Of a stretch of DNA of 64,000 bases, positions 8,151 through 17,322 are shown one piece after another. The stretch's first letter is position 1. Every line of letters starts with the position of its first letter. Source of the stretch: JAJUJL01 sp041736465 (GTDB lineage Bacteria > Chloroflexota > Anaerolineae > Anaerolineales > UBA4823); NCBI GenBank assembly GCA_041736465.1, contig JBGSTO010000462.1:186001-250000 (forward strand), written 5' to 3'. Made by a program: the position numbers and the translations under genes. The notes under the pieces were generated by a model, which was given only the letters and a program-made list of their open reading frames with translations, was not told the origin of the DNA and ran no database searches.

Positions 8151-9302
8151 ATGCGTAATATTTTCAAACGGAAAGAACGCAGCAGCAATGGGGTGGAGTT
8201 CGAAGAAGGCGAGGTTATTCAACTGCGTGGGATTTACAAGACATTCAGCAATGCCGCCGGTGAGTTTCCGGTGCTCAAGAACATCAACGTACGCTTTTTT
8301 GGCGGCGAATTTATCGGTATCATTGGTAAGTCTGGGAGCGGGAAATCTACGCTGATCAATATGATCACCGGCATCGACCGGCCGACTACGGGCGGCGTTT
8401 ATGTGACCAGGCAAGCGGTACACGAGATGAACGAGAACCGGCTGGCGCGTTGGCGCGGCCTGCAGATGGGGATCGTTTTTCAGTTCTTCCAACTGCTGCC
8501 AACATTATCGCTGGTGGAAAATATCATGCTGCCGATGGATTTTTGCCGGGTGTACCCTTCCAGGCAGCGGCGCAAAAAGTCCATGGAGCTGCTGGAGCTG
8601 GTAGATATGCAAGAGCATGCGCGTAAACTGCCCTCGGAAATTTCTGGTGGGCAGCAGCAGCGGGTGGCAATTGCCCGCGCCCTGGCAAACGACCCTCCCA
8701 TTTTGCTTGCCGATGAACCCACCGGCAACCTGGATTCGGTGACCGCCGAGGTGATCTTTGGTATTTTCAAGCAGCTGGTCAGCGAAGGTAAAACGGTGGT
8801 GATGGTCACACACGATTCCAGCCTGGCGAAGCGCGTCAACCGCACCGTGCTGCTCGCAGATGGGCAGATCGTAAGTGAGTATATCGCCCGGGCGCTGCCT
8901 CAGCTCACCATGCAGCAGATGCTAAAGGTTACTAATTTGCTGCAGGCGAAAAAATACGAACCGGGGGCTGTCATCTTGAGCCAGGGGGCTGAGCCCGATC
9001 AATTCTTTATAGTCACCAAGGGCAGGGTTGAGATCGCCCTGCAGCGTCCCGGCGGCTCCGATGTTGTGGTTTATCGTCCAGGAGTTGGCGATTACTTCGG
9101 CGAAATTGAGCTGATGCGCGGTGGAATGAACCTGGCAACCGCTCGGGCCGGCGCTGAGGGAGCGGTCGAACTGGTCGCGCTTGACAAGGAATCGTTCGTG
9201 GAATTACTGCAAGAATCTGAAGAGACGCGTGATGCCCTGAGCACGATCGTTTCAACAAGGCTGGCTGAGAATCTGCGTACCCGCCAGGAGCGGCAGGCAT
9301 GA
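8151..9302 (+). CDS. MacB/LolD-type ABC ATPase fused to a cNMP-binding-like domain (383 aa)
   Basis: Start at 8151 follows GGGAGG (8141-8146). Residues about 22-245 are a LolD/MacB-class ATPase: Walker A 'GKSGSGKST' (59-67), Q-loop 'FQFFQLLPTLS', signature 'SGGQQQRVAIARAL', Walker B 'ILLADEPTGNLDS', H-loop 'THDS'. Residues about 255-375 form a cyclic-nucleotide-binding-type beta-roll ('FFIVTKGRVEIAL', 'GVGDYFGEIELM'). In the phosphate-binding cassette the usual Arg is replaced ('GGMNLATARA'), so classical cAMP/cGMP binding is doubtful; it may sense another ligand or be structural. The gene overlaps the FtsX permease by four bases. It energises a mechanotransmission-type transporter with the next two genes. 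Confidence 0.9.
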   Translation: MRNIFKRKERSSNGVEFEEGEVIQLRGIYKTFSNAAGEFPVLKNINVRFFGGEFIGIIGKSGSGKSTLINMITGIDRPTTGGVYVTRQAVHEMNENRLARWRGLQMGIVFQFFQLLPTLSLVENIMLPMDFCRVYPSRQRRKKSMELLELVDMQEHARKLPSEISGGQQQRVAIARALANDPPILLADEPTGNLDSVTAEVIFGIFKQLVSEGKTVVMVTHDSSLAKRVNRTVLLADGQIVSEYIARALPQLTMQQMLKVTNLLQAKKYEPGAVILSQGAEPDQFFIVTKGRVEIALQRPGGSDVVVYRPGVGDYFGEIELMRGGMNLATARAGAEGAVELVALDKESFVELLQESEETRDALSTIVSTRLAENLRTRQERQA

Positions 9303-11698
9303 TCGCCCCTCGTTGGAAAAAGATCCTCAAGGATCTGTTCAGCTACAAGCTGCGTACCGTGCTGGTTGTATTGACGATCGGGGTGGGGGTTTATGCGATC
9401 GGGATTATCAACAGCTCGCTCGAATTTATTATGATGGATATGGAGGCGGATTACCAGTCCTCTAAGCCGCACGATGCAGTTATATATTCTGATCCTTTCG
9501 AAGAAGAAGATATCAACAAGCTGCGCAGCATCGAGGGCGTGGATGATCTGGATGCTCGCAGCAGCGCTTCAGTCACCTTGAATCTGCCCCAGGATAAGAA
9601 AACTCAGGCTGTTGTTACCGGCATACCCTCCCCAGAGAAAATTCGACTGGACCTGCTCAGCCCGGCAGAGCCTGGAACCATCCCTCCCCTGGGAAAGCAT
9701 GAAGTATTTGTGGAATATTCCGGGGCGAATGCCCTGAATATCAAAAAGGGAGACTTGTTGAACCTGACGCTCCTGGACGGATACCGCCGGCAGGTGCGGG
9801 TTGCGGGGTTGATCCGCGACGTCAATGCCCTTCCATATGTCTTCAGCTTGCAAGCGACCCTCTACTCTGACCTTGATACGGCTGCCTGGTTGGGCGGAAC
9901 GGGCGAACTCGACCAGCTGTTGGTAGCGGTTACCGGCGACCCGCGGGATGAGGCGCATGTCGAAAGCGTGTCTAACCGGGTGGCTGAGAAATTAGAAGAC
10001 AGCGGCAGGCAGGTATACTTCACACGCATATTTCAACCGGGCAGGCATTTCGCCAGCGATATCACACAATCTCTGGGGATCTTCCTGACATTATTAGGGA
10101 GTCTATCGGTTCTCTTAGGAGCCTTTCTCATCATCAACGCCATTTATGCCTTGCTCAACCAGCAAGTCCGCCAGATTGGTGTAATGAAGGCGATTGGCGC
10201 CAGCCGAGGACAGTTGATCGGGATGTACCTGCTGATGTTGGTTATCTTCGGTATTCTCTCGTTGTTGATTGCCGTGCCATTATCTGCCTCGCACGGGTAT
10301 GCAGCCGCCCAAGGGACAGCCGAGTATCTAAATTTTCGGATTGGCCCTTTCCGGGTATCTGAAAATACAATCAAGCTGCAGGTGATCGTGGCTTTGGGCG
10401 TACCGATACTGGCGGGCTTGTTCCCAGTACTGCGTGCGACGCAGACCACGATTCGCGAGGCGCTGGGGAGTTATGGCATCCAGGGAGGCAAATTTGGGAA
10501 TAATTTCATCGATCGCCTTGTAGAATTGGTGCGCTTCTTACCAAGACCGCTGTTGATTTCTCTGCGGAATACCTTTCGCCGAAAAACTCGCCTGCTGCTG
10601 ACGCTTTCAGGGCTGACACTGGCGGGTGCGATGTTTATTGCGGTCATGAACCTGCGCGGGTCGATGAATGCTGCCATTGATGACAGTCTGGGCTACTTGC
10701 TCTCCGATGTCAATGTCGCCTTTGCAGGGTATTACCGCATGGATGAGCTGCAGCCGATTTTAGACAGAATTCCCGAAATTAGCTACTACGAAAGCTGGGG
10801 GATACAAACCGCGGACTTACTGATTCCTGGTGATACCGTCTCCACCCAGGTGCTCATTTTTGCGCCTCCAGCCGGTTCACATATGATCGAGCCGACGCTT
10901 ACCTCTGGACGCTGGCTGCTGCCTGGTGATACAAATGGAATCGTGATAGGCAATCACTTGCTGGCAGCGAGGCCTGAATTAAAAGTGGGTGACGAGGTTG
11001 AGATAAAGCTCAGCAACGGTAAAAGCTCTCATTGGATTATCGTGGGGACTTACGTATTGGCAGGAAACGTAAATCCGCCAATTGTTTATGCAAATTCGGA
11101 TCATCTGGCGGCGGCTTTGAGTCAGGTAAACAAAGTTAGCCAGCTGCGCATTCAAACCACTGATCACGACCTGGCTACACAACAGCGAGTAGCGGATGCA
11201 CTGGAGCATGAGTTCGAAAAGGCTGATGTCCAGGTGAGCCAGGTGCTCACGGGTGAGGTGGTCACCCGCCAGAATACCGCCCAGATCGACCTGCTGGTCA
11301 TATTTATGATCGTTATGGCGGGGCTTGTTGCGCTGGTGGGCGGATTGGGCCTGGCAAGCACAATGAGCATGAACGTCATCGAGCGTACTCGTGAAATTGG
11401 CGTTGTGCGCGCCATTGGAGCGGGGAACGGGGACGTGATGCAGCTGGTGATTGTCGAAGGAGTGCTGATCGGCTTGATCAGTTTTATCCTGGCGGGGATA
11501 TTCGCCATCCCGATTGGGATGGCATTGACAAACTTGATTGGCATCGCCATTTTACAAACCCCTCTGGATTTTGTCCTAGCTGCCGAGGGGTATGTGATCT
11601 GGCTGGGCGTGGTGATTGTATTATCTGCATTGGCAAGCTTCGCGCCGGCGCGCAGCGCATCGCGCCTCACCGTGCGGGAAGTATTGGCCTATGAATAA
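9299..11698 (+). CDS. FtsX-family ABC permease with two FtsX modules (799 aa)
   Basis: An N-terminal membrane segment ('LRTVLVVLTIGVGVYAIGI') precedes a large extracytoplasmic MacB-PCD-like domain (about 45-255). Then comes a first FtsX block ('SLGIFLTLLGSLSVLLGAF', 'QIGVMKAIGASRGQLIGMY'), a second soluble domain, and a second FtsX block near the C-terminus ('LLVIFMIVMAGLVALVGGL', 'REIGVVRAIGAGNGDVMQL'). The 'xIGVxxAIGA' coupling helices are typical of FtsX/LolC/MacB permeases. This is the duplicated, about 800-residue form common in Gram-positive and Chloroflexota genomes rather than the 4-TM MacB. Its ATG lies in the ATPase stop (ATGA). Likely exports or extracts a lipid, peptide or antibiotic; substrate unknown. 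Confidence 0.9.
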   Translation: MIAPRWKKILKDLFSYKLRTVLVVLTIGVGVYAIGIINSSLEFIMMDMEADYQSSKPHDAVIYSDPFEEEDINKLRSIEGVDDLDARSSASVTLNLPQDKKTQAVVTGIPSPEKIRLDLLSPAEPGTIPPLGKHEVFVEYSGANALNIKKGDLLNLTLLDGYRRQVRVAGLIRDVNALPYVFSLQATLYSDLDTAAWLGGTGELDQLLVAVTGDPRDEAHVESVSNRVAEKLEDSGRQVYFTRIFQPGRHFASDITQSLGIFLTLLGSLSVLLGAFLIINAIYALLNQQVRQIGVMKAIGASRGQLIGMYLLMLVIFGILSLLIAVPLSASHGYAAAQGTAEYLNFRIGPFRVSENTIKLQVIVALGVPILAGLFPVLRATQTTIREALGSYGIQGGKFGNNFIDRLVELVRFLPRPLLISLRNTFRRKTRLLLTLSGLTLAGAMFIAVMNLRGSMNAAIDDSLGYLLSDVNVAFAGYYRMDELQPILDRIPEISYYESWGIQTADLLIPGDTVSTQVLIFAPPAGSHMIEPTLTSGRWLLPGDTNGIVIGNHLLAARPELKVGDEVEIKLSNGKSSHWIIVGTYVLAGNVNPPIVYANSDHLAAALSQVNKVSQLRIQTTDHDLATQQRVADALEHEFEKADVQVSQVLTGEVVTRQNTAQIDLLVIFMIVMAGLVALVGGLGLASTMSMNVIERTREIGVVRAIGAGNGDVMQLVIVEGVLIGLISFILAGIFAIPIGMALTNLIGIAILQTPLDFVLAAEGYVIWLGVVIVLSALASFAPARSASRLTVREVLAYE

Positions 11699-11713
11699 AA
11701 TCAGGAGCTGAAA

Positions 11714-12946
11714 ATGAAAAGAAAAACCTTCGTTGTGATAAGCATTATCCTGGCAACCGGTCTGCTGCTGGTATCTTGCCAGGGGTTGGGCAGCACGCCT
11801 ACAGCAGAACCAGGCGCCACACAGGTGCCGCTGGCGGTTTTGGATACTACACTGGTGGTGGAGGGCCGTCTGGTGCCGAACGAGACCGTACAGATCGCCT
11901 TCAACAGCTCGGGCGAGGTAGCCGAAGTGCTGGTTGAAGAAGGCGCTGTGGTGGAGAGCGGGCAGGTGCTTGCCAGGCTGGGCAACCGGGAGACATTGGA
12001 GAGCAGCCTGGCAAACGCACGATTAGAGCTGGCGGCAGCCGGGCAAGAGCTGCTGACCTCTGAACAGGCGCTTCAACAGCTCTCCAAAGACCTGCCCGAA
12101 GCACAAAATGCCGCTCTCCAGGCAGTCACATCTGCCAGGGACGAACTGCGGGATGCCGAACGCAGGTTGAATGCTTTGAGCACACCGGCGCAGCAGTTCG
12201 ACATCGACGAAGCCAGGGCCAACCTGGCTCTGGCGAAGAAAGCACTAGAAGATGCTCAAGAGGATTACGAGCCGTATGCCAACAAACCTGAAGATAACCT
12301 GGTGCGAGCCGCTTATCTCAGCCGCCTGGCATCTGCCCAGAGGAGCTACGACGCCGCTGTGCGCCTGGTGAATAACCTGACAGGGATTTATACCAATGAT
12401 TTCGACCAGGCTCAGGCTGAGGCGGAGGTAGAAATAGCCCAGGCGCGGTTTGACATTGCCAAGCAGGAATACGATCTGCTGCAGCAGGGGCCAGACCCGG
12501 ATGATGTCGCCTTACTGCAGGGGCGCATCGAAACTGCAAAACAGCGCATCGAAGCTGCCAATTCCGGTATCCGGGCAGCCGAAGCTGCATTGAACAACCT
12601 GGAGCTCAAGGCGACGATTGATGGTACGGTTGTTGAGCTGGACCTCATCCCGGGGCAGCGCATCACCCCGGGAACGCCGGTCGCCAGGATTGCCGACTTC
12701 TCGCAATGGTATGTGGAAACAGACAACCTCACCGAGCTGGATGTGGTGGAGGTTGAAATTGGAGAGACAGCCGTGGTAAGCGCCGACGCGCTGTCAGAGG
12801 TGGAAATGAATGCGGTGGTTGAACGCATTGGGGATCTTTCCGAAGAGAAACGCGGCGATATCACGTACACAGTACGCTTGCGGGTGGATAACGTTGACCC
12901 ACGCCTGCGTTGGGGGATGACGGTGGTGGTGCGGTTCGAAGAGTAG
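11714..12946 (+). CDS. HlyD/RND-type adaptor lipoprotein (410 aa)
   Basis: A lipoprotein signal ends in 'LLVSCQ'. The first half of the biotinyl-lipoyl-like domain ('GRLVPNETVQIAFNSSGEV', 'VEEGAVVESGQVLARLGN') is followed by a long alpha-helical hairpin (about residues 90-290, rich in Ala, Leu, Gln and Glu), then the second lipoyl half ('LELKATIDGTVVELDLIPG') and a beta-barrel region ending 'GMTVVVRFEE'. This is the membrane-fusion/adaptor family (HlyD, MacA). It starts 15 bases after the permease, after AGGAGC. In a cell without an outer membrane, the adaptor probably caps the FtsX permease on the outer face. A strong terminator follows. Confidence 0.9.
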   Translation: MKRKTFVVISIILATGLLLVSCQGLGSTPTAEPGATQVPLAVLDTTLVVEGRLVPNETVQIAFNSSGEVAEVLVEEGAVVESGQVLARLGNRETLESSLANARLELAAAGQELLTSEQALQQLSKDLPEAQNAALQAVTSARDELRDAERRLNALSTPAQQFDIDEARANLALAKKALEDAQEDYEPYANKPEDNLVRAAYLSRLASAQRSYDAAVRLVNNLTGIYTNDFDQAQAEAEVEIAQARFDIAKQEYDLLQQGPDPDDVALLQGRIETAKQRIEAANSGIRAAEAALNNLELKATIDGTVVELDLIPGQRITPGTPVARIADFSQWYVETDNLTELDVVEVEIGETAVVSADALSEVEMNAVVERIGDLSEEKRGDITYTVRLRVDNVDPRLRWGMTVVVRFEE

Positions 12947-12971
12947 CTGTGTAGACTCAGTCTGGCGATAT

Positions 12972-13018
12972 CCCGGTCTGGAGTTCAGCAGTACTGAACT
13001 CCAGACCGGGGTCTTTTA
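12972..13018 (+). terminator. Strong rho-independent terminator
   Basis: A perfect 17-base inverted repeat (12972-12988 with 12994-13010) with a 5-base loop (cagta) is followed by gtctttt. It closes the ABC transporter operon and isolates it from the next unit. The 13019-13182 stretch after it holds AT-rich sequence (taaaat at 13063-13068) but no convincing -35/-10 pair that I can see. Confidence 0.95.
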
Positions 13019-13182
13019 AATTCGCCATCCGAAGTCAAGGCAGAATATTAAGACAGATATGGTAAAATTACGGCTGAAAAATATGGAGAACGTAATTGCA
13101 AATATTGGGGGTTTGCCGGGCAATGCTGTGATGTTGTGCGGTCTCCAGGCAAGCACCAGAAGGACACCTCAGGAGGATTCTA

Positions 13183-14634
13183 ATGTCTGATCAACGACCG
13201 AAACACTTCATCGTCATTGTACCGGGATATATGGGCAGCCTGCTGCGCGACAAGAAAAAAGGGGACATCGTGTGGCTGGATTTGCCGGGTTTGCTAAAAA
13301 ATCCTTTCAAAACCGGGCAGGCTATCGATGATATGCTGGCGCGCATGGTGTATCCGAACGATGATCTGGAACCAGCCGGTATGATGAATGAAGTGCTTCT
13401 CATCCCACCGTGGGCCAAGCAGGAGCACTACGGGCGATTAATCGAGCATTTGAAGCACTGGGGGTATGCCGTCGATCCAAACGAGCCTATGGGAGATGTC
13501 TCGGCGGTCTATTCCTTTTCCTACGATTGGCGGCAGGATAACCGCCGCTCGGCGCAGCAGCTAGGCGAGGCCATCGATCATTGGCGCACAATTCACCCTG
13601 GCGCTGAAGCGTGGCTGGTCGCACACAGCAATGGAGGCATCGTCTCCCGCTGGTACATCCAAGAAGAAGGCGGGCGAGATCGGGTTGGCAAGCTGCTGCT
13701 GATGGGCTCTCCCTGGGACGGCGCTCCGAAGGCAATCAAAGTGATGATGGATGGGCTGGATGTGCTGGGATTGAAACGTTTCAACCTGTGGAACCTGGGG
13801 ACGCGAATTAAGGATTTGATTCGCAGCTTTCCCTCGTTCTACCAGCTAATCCCGCACGTGAATCCATTTTTGGAAGATGAAGACAACAACGATGTGGATC
13901 TGTTCGCTGACACGAGCTGGTTGTCTACCGCCCAGGAGAAGGCATATCTGGCAGACGCGCTGGTTTTCAACCAGACACTGGCAAAAGATCCAGGGGTAGA
14001 GACGCTCTGCTTCTATGGCATGCGCAAACCGACGACCACAAAAGGTATCCTCACACGCGGCCCGGGCGGGAAGTGGGAAAGCATTCAATGGGTCGAAACC
14101 GGTGCCGGCGACGGTACGGTACCTTCACGCAGTGCGCAGCACCCGTGGATAGCAGACAAGAGCCGCCTGCCTTTCCCGGCCACGCATGGAGATATTTATG
14201 TGGATGACGCCGTGCTCGAATTTTTGCGGGCTGAGATGGTCGGCAAATATGCGGGGGAGGCTCGCCCGGCAATTTACCTGCCGGATATCTTCATCCAATT
14301 CGAAGCAGAGGGTGATTTTTATGCCCCGGGAGACGCGATCGTCGCCTGGGTGGAGGTAAGTGACCGGCAGGATGGCACGCCGCGGCAAGACCTGGATATC
14401 TTTCTCGAGATGGCTTTTCGAGAGCCGCTGCCTGGAGCCGAGGTGCACGAGCCGCCTGCGACAGTGCGCACCCGTTTGAAAGAGAGCAAGGGAGGAAAAC
14501 CAGGCAGATACGAGGCAGCTTTGATCGCGCCAGAGCAGGAAGGGTACTACACGCTCCAGGCGCAGATCCGCTTGCCGGACCAATCCAGAGTTGTGTTGGA
14601 AGAGCTGGTGGTTGTGGAATCCGAAGCAGTTTGA
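13183..14634 (+). CDS. LCAT-like lipase/acyltransferase (483 aa)
   Basis: Start follows AGGAGG at 13171-13176. The N-terminus 'FIVIVPGYMGSLLRDKKKG' is the hallmark of the lecithin:cholesterol acyltransferase family (PF02450). The nucleophile elbow is 'VAHSNGG' with Ser149 (Ala instead of the first Gly of GxSxG). The acid is likely Asp310 in 'GAGDGTVPSRSA' and the base His335 in 'ATHGDIY'. Residues from about 355 on look like a separate beta-sandwich domain. No signal peptide is visible, so it seems cytoplasmic. It probably hydrolyses or transfers acyl chains of phospholipids or similar esters. It is first in a four-gene unit with a CHAT protease nine bases downstream, which suggests a membrane-directed effector; that is inference. 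Confidence 0.85.
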   Translation: MSDQRPKHFIVIVPGYMGSLLRDKKKGDIVWLDLPGLLKNPFKTGQAIDDMLARMVYPNDDLEPAGMMNEVLLIPPWAKQEHYGRLIEHLKHWGYAVDPNEPMGDVSAVYSFSYDWRQDNRRSAQQLGEAIDHWRTIHPGAEAWLVAHSNGGIVSRWYIQEEGGRDRVGKLLLMGSPWDGAPKAIKVMMDGLDVLGLKRFNLWNLGTRIKDLIRSFPSFYQLIPHVNPFLEDEDNNDVDLFADTSWLSTAQEKAYLADALVFNQTLAKDPGVETLCFYGMRKPTTTKGILTRGPGGKWESIQWVETGAGDGTVPSRSAQHPWIADKSRLPFPATHGDIYVDDAVLEFLRAEMVGKYAGEARPAIYLPDIFIQFEAEGDFYAPGDAIVAWVEVSDRQDGTPRQDLDIFLEMAFREPLPGAEVHEPPATVRTRLKESKGGKPGRYEAALIAPEQEGYYTLQAQIRLPDQSRVVLEELVVVESEAV

Positions 14635-14643
14635 GGCTGAGAT

Positions 14644-15963
14644 ATGGCGAAAATACGAGTCTATAAAGATTTCCTGATCGAGCTGCGCGACTTCAAGGAT
14701 GGCAGCTACACGGTCGCTATACCCCCTTCGAACGAGGGGGGTGAGCCCGAGCCGGTGCGCGTGGATCTGAAGTTGGATGAGATCGAGACGGTGTTGGCTG
14801 ACCTGGAAGCCAAGGATATCTTCATCGAAGATCTGATCCCATTGGGAAAAGCTCTGTTAGAGCGGCTCCTGCCTGCCGGAACGATCCGCGAGAAGTTTGT
14901 GGCAGCAGTGCGGCAGACCACTATAGATGGCGGCATCCGTCTGCGGCTGCTGATTCGGGATGTGGCCCTGCAGCAGATACCCTGGGAGTTTGCCTACCTG
15001 CAGCTCACCGAAGGGGAAGAAGGACGCTCACACTTCATGGTGCTGCAGCCGAAGATTTCCATGATACGGCACCTGGCGAAAGAGGGTCCCGTTCCCAATC
15101 TGAGTATGGGTGATCGCAACACGATGCGTATGCTGGCTGTTATGGCAAACCCGGAAGCGCCAGGCATTCCGCCGCTCAAGCTTTCCACCGAGAAGCGGAT
15201 CTTAGAAAAGGCGCTGGGCGATTTCAAGGTTGATGGAGTCCAGCTCACCTGGCAGCCGGTGGTCGAAAACGTTACCGAAGAGGAGCTTGACGCCGGCCTC
15301 ACTGCCAAGCCGGACATCTTCCACTTCTCCGGTCACGGGCAGTTCAACGAACGGGACGACTTGGGAAGCCTGCTGCTCATCAAAGATAAAGCGGATCGCA
15401 AACCGGCGTTTCTGGCTGCCAGCGCGCTGGCAGACCGGCTGGCCGCGGCAGGTGTGCGCCTGTGTGTATTGGGGGCTTGCGAATCAAGCCGTGTAAATGG
15501 GAGATCGGCCTGGACTGGAGTTGCACCCGCTTTGATCGCCGCAGGCGTGCCTGCAGTGCTTGCCATGCAGTATAAGGTGCTCGACGATATGGCAATCCTG
15601 TTCAGCCAGGCGTTTTATCTCAGCCTGGCAGCCGGTCTGACGATCGATGAAGCCGTCACCGCCGGACGATTGGCGATGCTCCATAAATCGTCTGATAAGG
15701 GGATTGAGTGGGGAGTGCCAACCCTGTATCTGCGAGCCACTGACGGCGTGCTGTTTCCTCCTGCAAGCGGGAAGAGCTCGGCGACTGCCGAACAGGTGAC
15801 GCTGGCAATCCAACAGGTGATGAAAACGAACGAAACTGGCGGCGAGGTGGTTGGCATCGTTTTCGACCGCGATCCTCAGAAGGGCAATTTCACTATTCGT
15901 CAGGAGATCGATGTTAATAAGGGCACCGTGATAGGCGCCCGTTTTTCAAGCCTGGATGATTAA
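14644..15963 (+). CDS. CHAT-domain caspase-like protease (439 aa)
   Basis: Residues about 95-370 form a CHAT domain (PF12770), opening with 'LLIRDVALQQIPWEFAYLQ'. The catalytic dyad is visible: His231 in 'HFSGHGQF' and Cys279 in 'VLGACESS'; 'GVAPALIAAGVPAVLAMQY' and the C-terminal 'WGVPTLYLR' fit too. Residues 1-95 are a short adaptor-like domain. The last 60 residues (about 380-439) are a small separate module with beta-rich 'GNFTIRQEIDVNKGTVIGAR'. No TPR or STAND domain is present, unlike TPR-CHAT proteases. CHAT enzymes cleave partner proteins in immunity and cell-death systems; the neighbouring helical protein and lipase are the natural candidates here. Confidence 0.9.
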   Translation: MAKIRVYKDFLIELRDFKDGSYTVAIPPSNEGGEPEPVRVDLKLDEIETVLADLEAKDIFIEDLIPLGKALLERLLPAGTIREKFVAAVRQTTIDGGIRLRLLIRDVALQQIPWEFAYLQLTEGEEGRSHFMVLQPKISMIRHLAKEGPVPNLSMGDRNTMRMLAVMANPEAPGIPPLKLSTEKRILEKALGDFKVDGVQLTWQPVVENVTEEELDAGLTAKPDIFHFSGHGQFNERDDLGSLLLIKDKADRKPAFLAASALADRLAAAGVRLCVLGACESSRVNGRSAWTGVAPALIAAGVPAVLAMQYKVLDDMAILFSQAFYLSLAAGLTIDEAVTAGRLAMLHKSSDKGIEWGVPTLYLRATDGVLFPPASGKSSATAEQVTLAIQQVMKTNETGGEVVGIVFDRDPQKGNFTIRQEIDVNKGTVIGARFSSLDD

Positions 15964-16011
15964 TAAGTCCACCAGAAAAAAACATGAAACCAGTCTTTGG
16001 AGGATGAACCG

Positions 16012-17277
16012 ATGAGCAATACCAGTTATAACGATCTTACCAGTTCATATACCAGCCAGCTGCGCAATATGTTTGCTGCGCCAGCAGGGCTGGATGCGCA
16101 GGCTGCGCGCGGCGATGCAGGAAAGGTTGATTCTGAAACGCTGGCGCAGCGCGCCAACGAGCTGGCGGATCTGTCTACCAGCTTTGGCGAGGCCAACAGC
16201 GGCTTTCTGGAATCTGACTCGCAGGATCTCCGCCAGGCGGCGGAAGTAAAGCTGCTGCTGCAAGCCAGTGCAGAGTTCGAAGTAGCCCTGGCGCTGGTCG
16301 ATTCGGCGGAAGCGGAGCTGCGCGGGCGGAAAACCGCTCCGGCGCGAGCCGCGGATGCAGCCGCTGCCCTGGGGACGCTGGCAGATTTTCTGGAAAAACC
16401 CATCGACGCCGGGTTGGCGCCCTACATGGAGGAAATTACCGCTCGTGCAGCGGCGTCTGGCAGCAAGGAGGAAGCCTCCAAGGCGCTCCAGGATCAGGTG
16501 CGTCGCAGCCTGCGCAATATCAGCCGCGCCGCAAGCCAGACCGGCAGCCTGGCGTTGGATTCGCTTTTCGAGCTGGATGCCGGAATGCTTAAGAAGGCCC
16601 TGGGTCCGGTGAGTAAAGAGCTCTCGGAACTGATGGAATCGATCGCCGGCGGCATCAACGAGAAGATCAAGGGTCTGCTGCGAAGCGCCTTCCGCTTGAT
16701 GCTGCAGGCTTATGATTGGGTGCTTAACCTCATCGGCAAAGAGGCCGAGCAGGAAGCGCGTAAAAAAGTTCAGGAATGGATCGAAGAGCTGCGTTCCAGC
16801 CACGAGAAGAAAGATGATGTGCCAGACCTGGCAGACCAGCTGGTAAGCACTTTGTTTGTCACCCAGAAGACTCTCGATGAGCTGGGGGAATGGCTGCCCG
16901 CTACAACCGCCAGCATCGAAAAGCTGGATGAGGCGACCAATGGTGTGCTCAGCCTGGCAGACAGCTTTCATGCCAAGACCGCCTGGGTGCAGAAGTTCGT
17001 CAAGCTCCTGGGATCGGTGCCGGAGAGCATCGGCACACTGGCAGCGGCATTGACGATATTCAATCCTGGGATCGCTGCCAGCATCGCCGGTCTGCTCCCG
17101 GCGGTCGAGGTCGTGCGCGGCGGCGTGACCATGGGACTGCTGGGATATACGCTGTATACCGGGTACGATCACGTCGATTCCGGCAGAGTGACGTTCTTTG
17201 GACGTTTTGGTGTCAACATTCCCGATCGCGTCACCGGTGTGCGCGAGCTGCTGCAGACCACGCTCCAGGCAGCATAA
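16012..17277 (+). CDS. Unrecognised all-helical protein with hydrophobic C-terminal segment (421 aa)
   Basis: No family recognised. The ATG at 16012 is chosen because GGAGG lies at 15999-16003; a TTG at 15997 in the same frame would include that site. Residues 1-335 are predicted mostly alpha-helical, rich in Ala, Leu, Glu, Ser, with heptad-like stretches ('SKELSELMESIAGGINEKI', 'EAEQEARKKVQEWIEELRS'). Residues about 338-386 are long, hydrophobic and Gly/Ala-rich ('ESIGTLAAALTIFNPGIAAS', 'IAGLLPAVEVVRGG', 'GLLGYTLYTGY'), enough for one hairpin of membrane segments. This shape recalls helical pore-forming or membrane-remodelling proteins, but that is only a guess. It sits between a CHAT protease and a papain-like peptidase in one operon. 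Confidence 0.75.
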   Translation: MSNTSYNDLTSSYTSQLRNMFAAPAGLDAQAARGDAGKVDSETLAQRANELADLSTSFGEANSGFLESDSQDLRQAAEVKLLLQASAEFEVALALVDSAEAELRGRKTAPARAADAAAALGTLADFLEKPIDAGLAPYMEEITARAAASGSKEEASKALQDQVRRSLRNISRAASQTGSLALDSLFELDAGMLKKALGPVSKELSELMESIAGGINEKIKGLLRSAFRLMLQAYDWVLNLIGKEAEQEARKKVQEWIEELRSSHEKKDDVPDLADQLVSTLFVTQKTLDELGEWLPATTASIEKLDEATNGVLSLADSFHAKTAWVQKFVKLLGSVPESIGTLAAALTIFNPGIAASIAGLLPAVEVVRGGVTMGLLGYTLYTGYDHVDSGRVTFFGRFGVNIPDRVTGVRELLQTTLQAA

Positions 17278-17322
17278 AGGATATCCGTAACTCATCCGTT
17301 CATGATCCACCAGGAGGACGCT

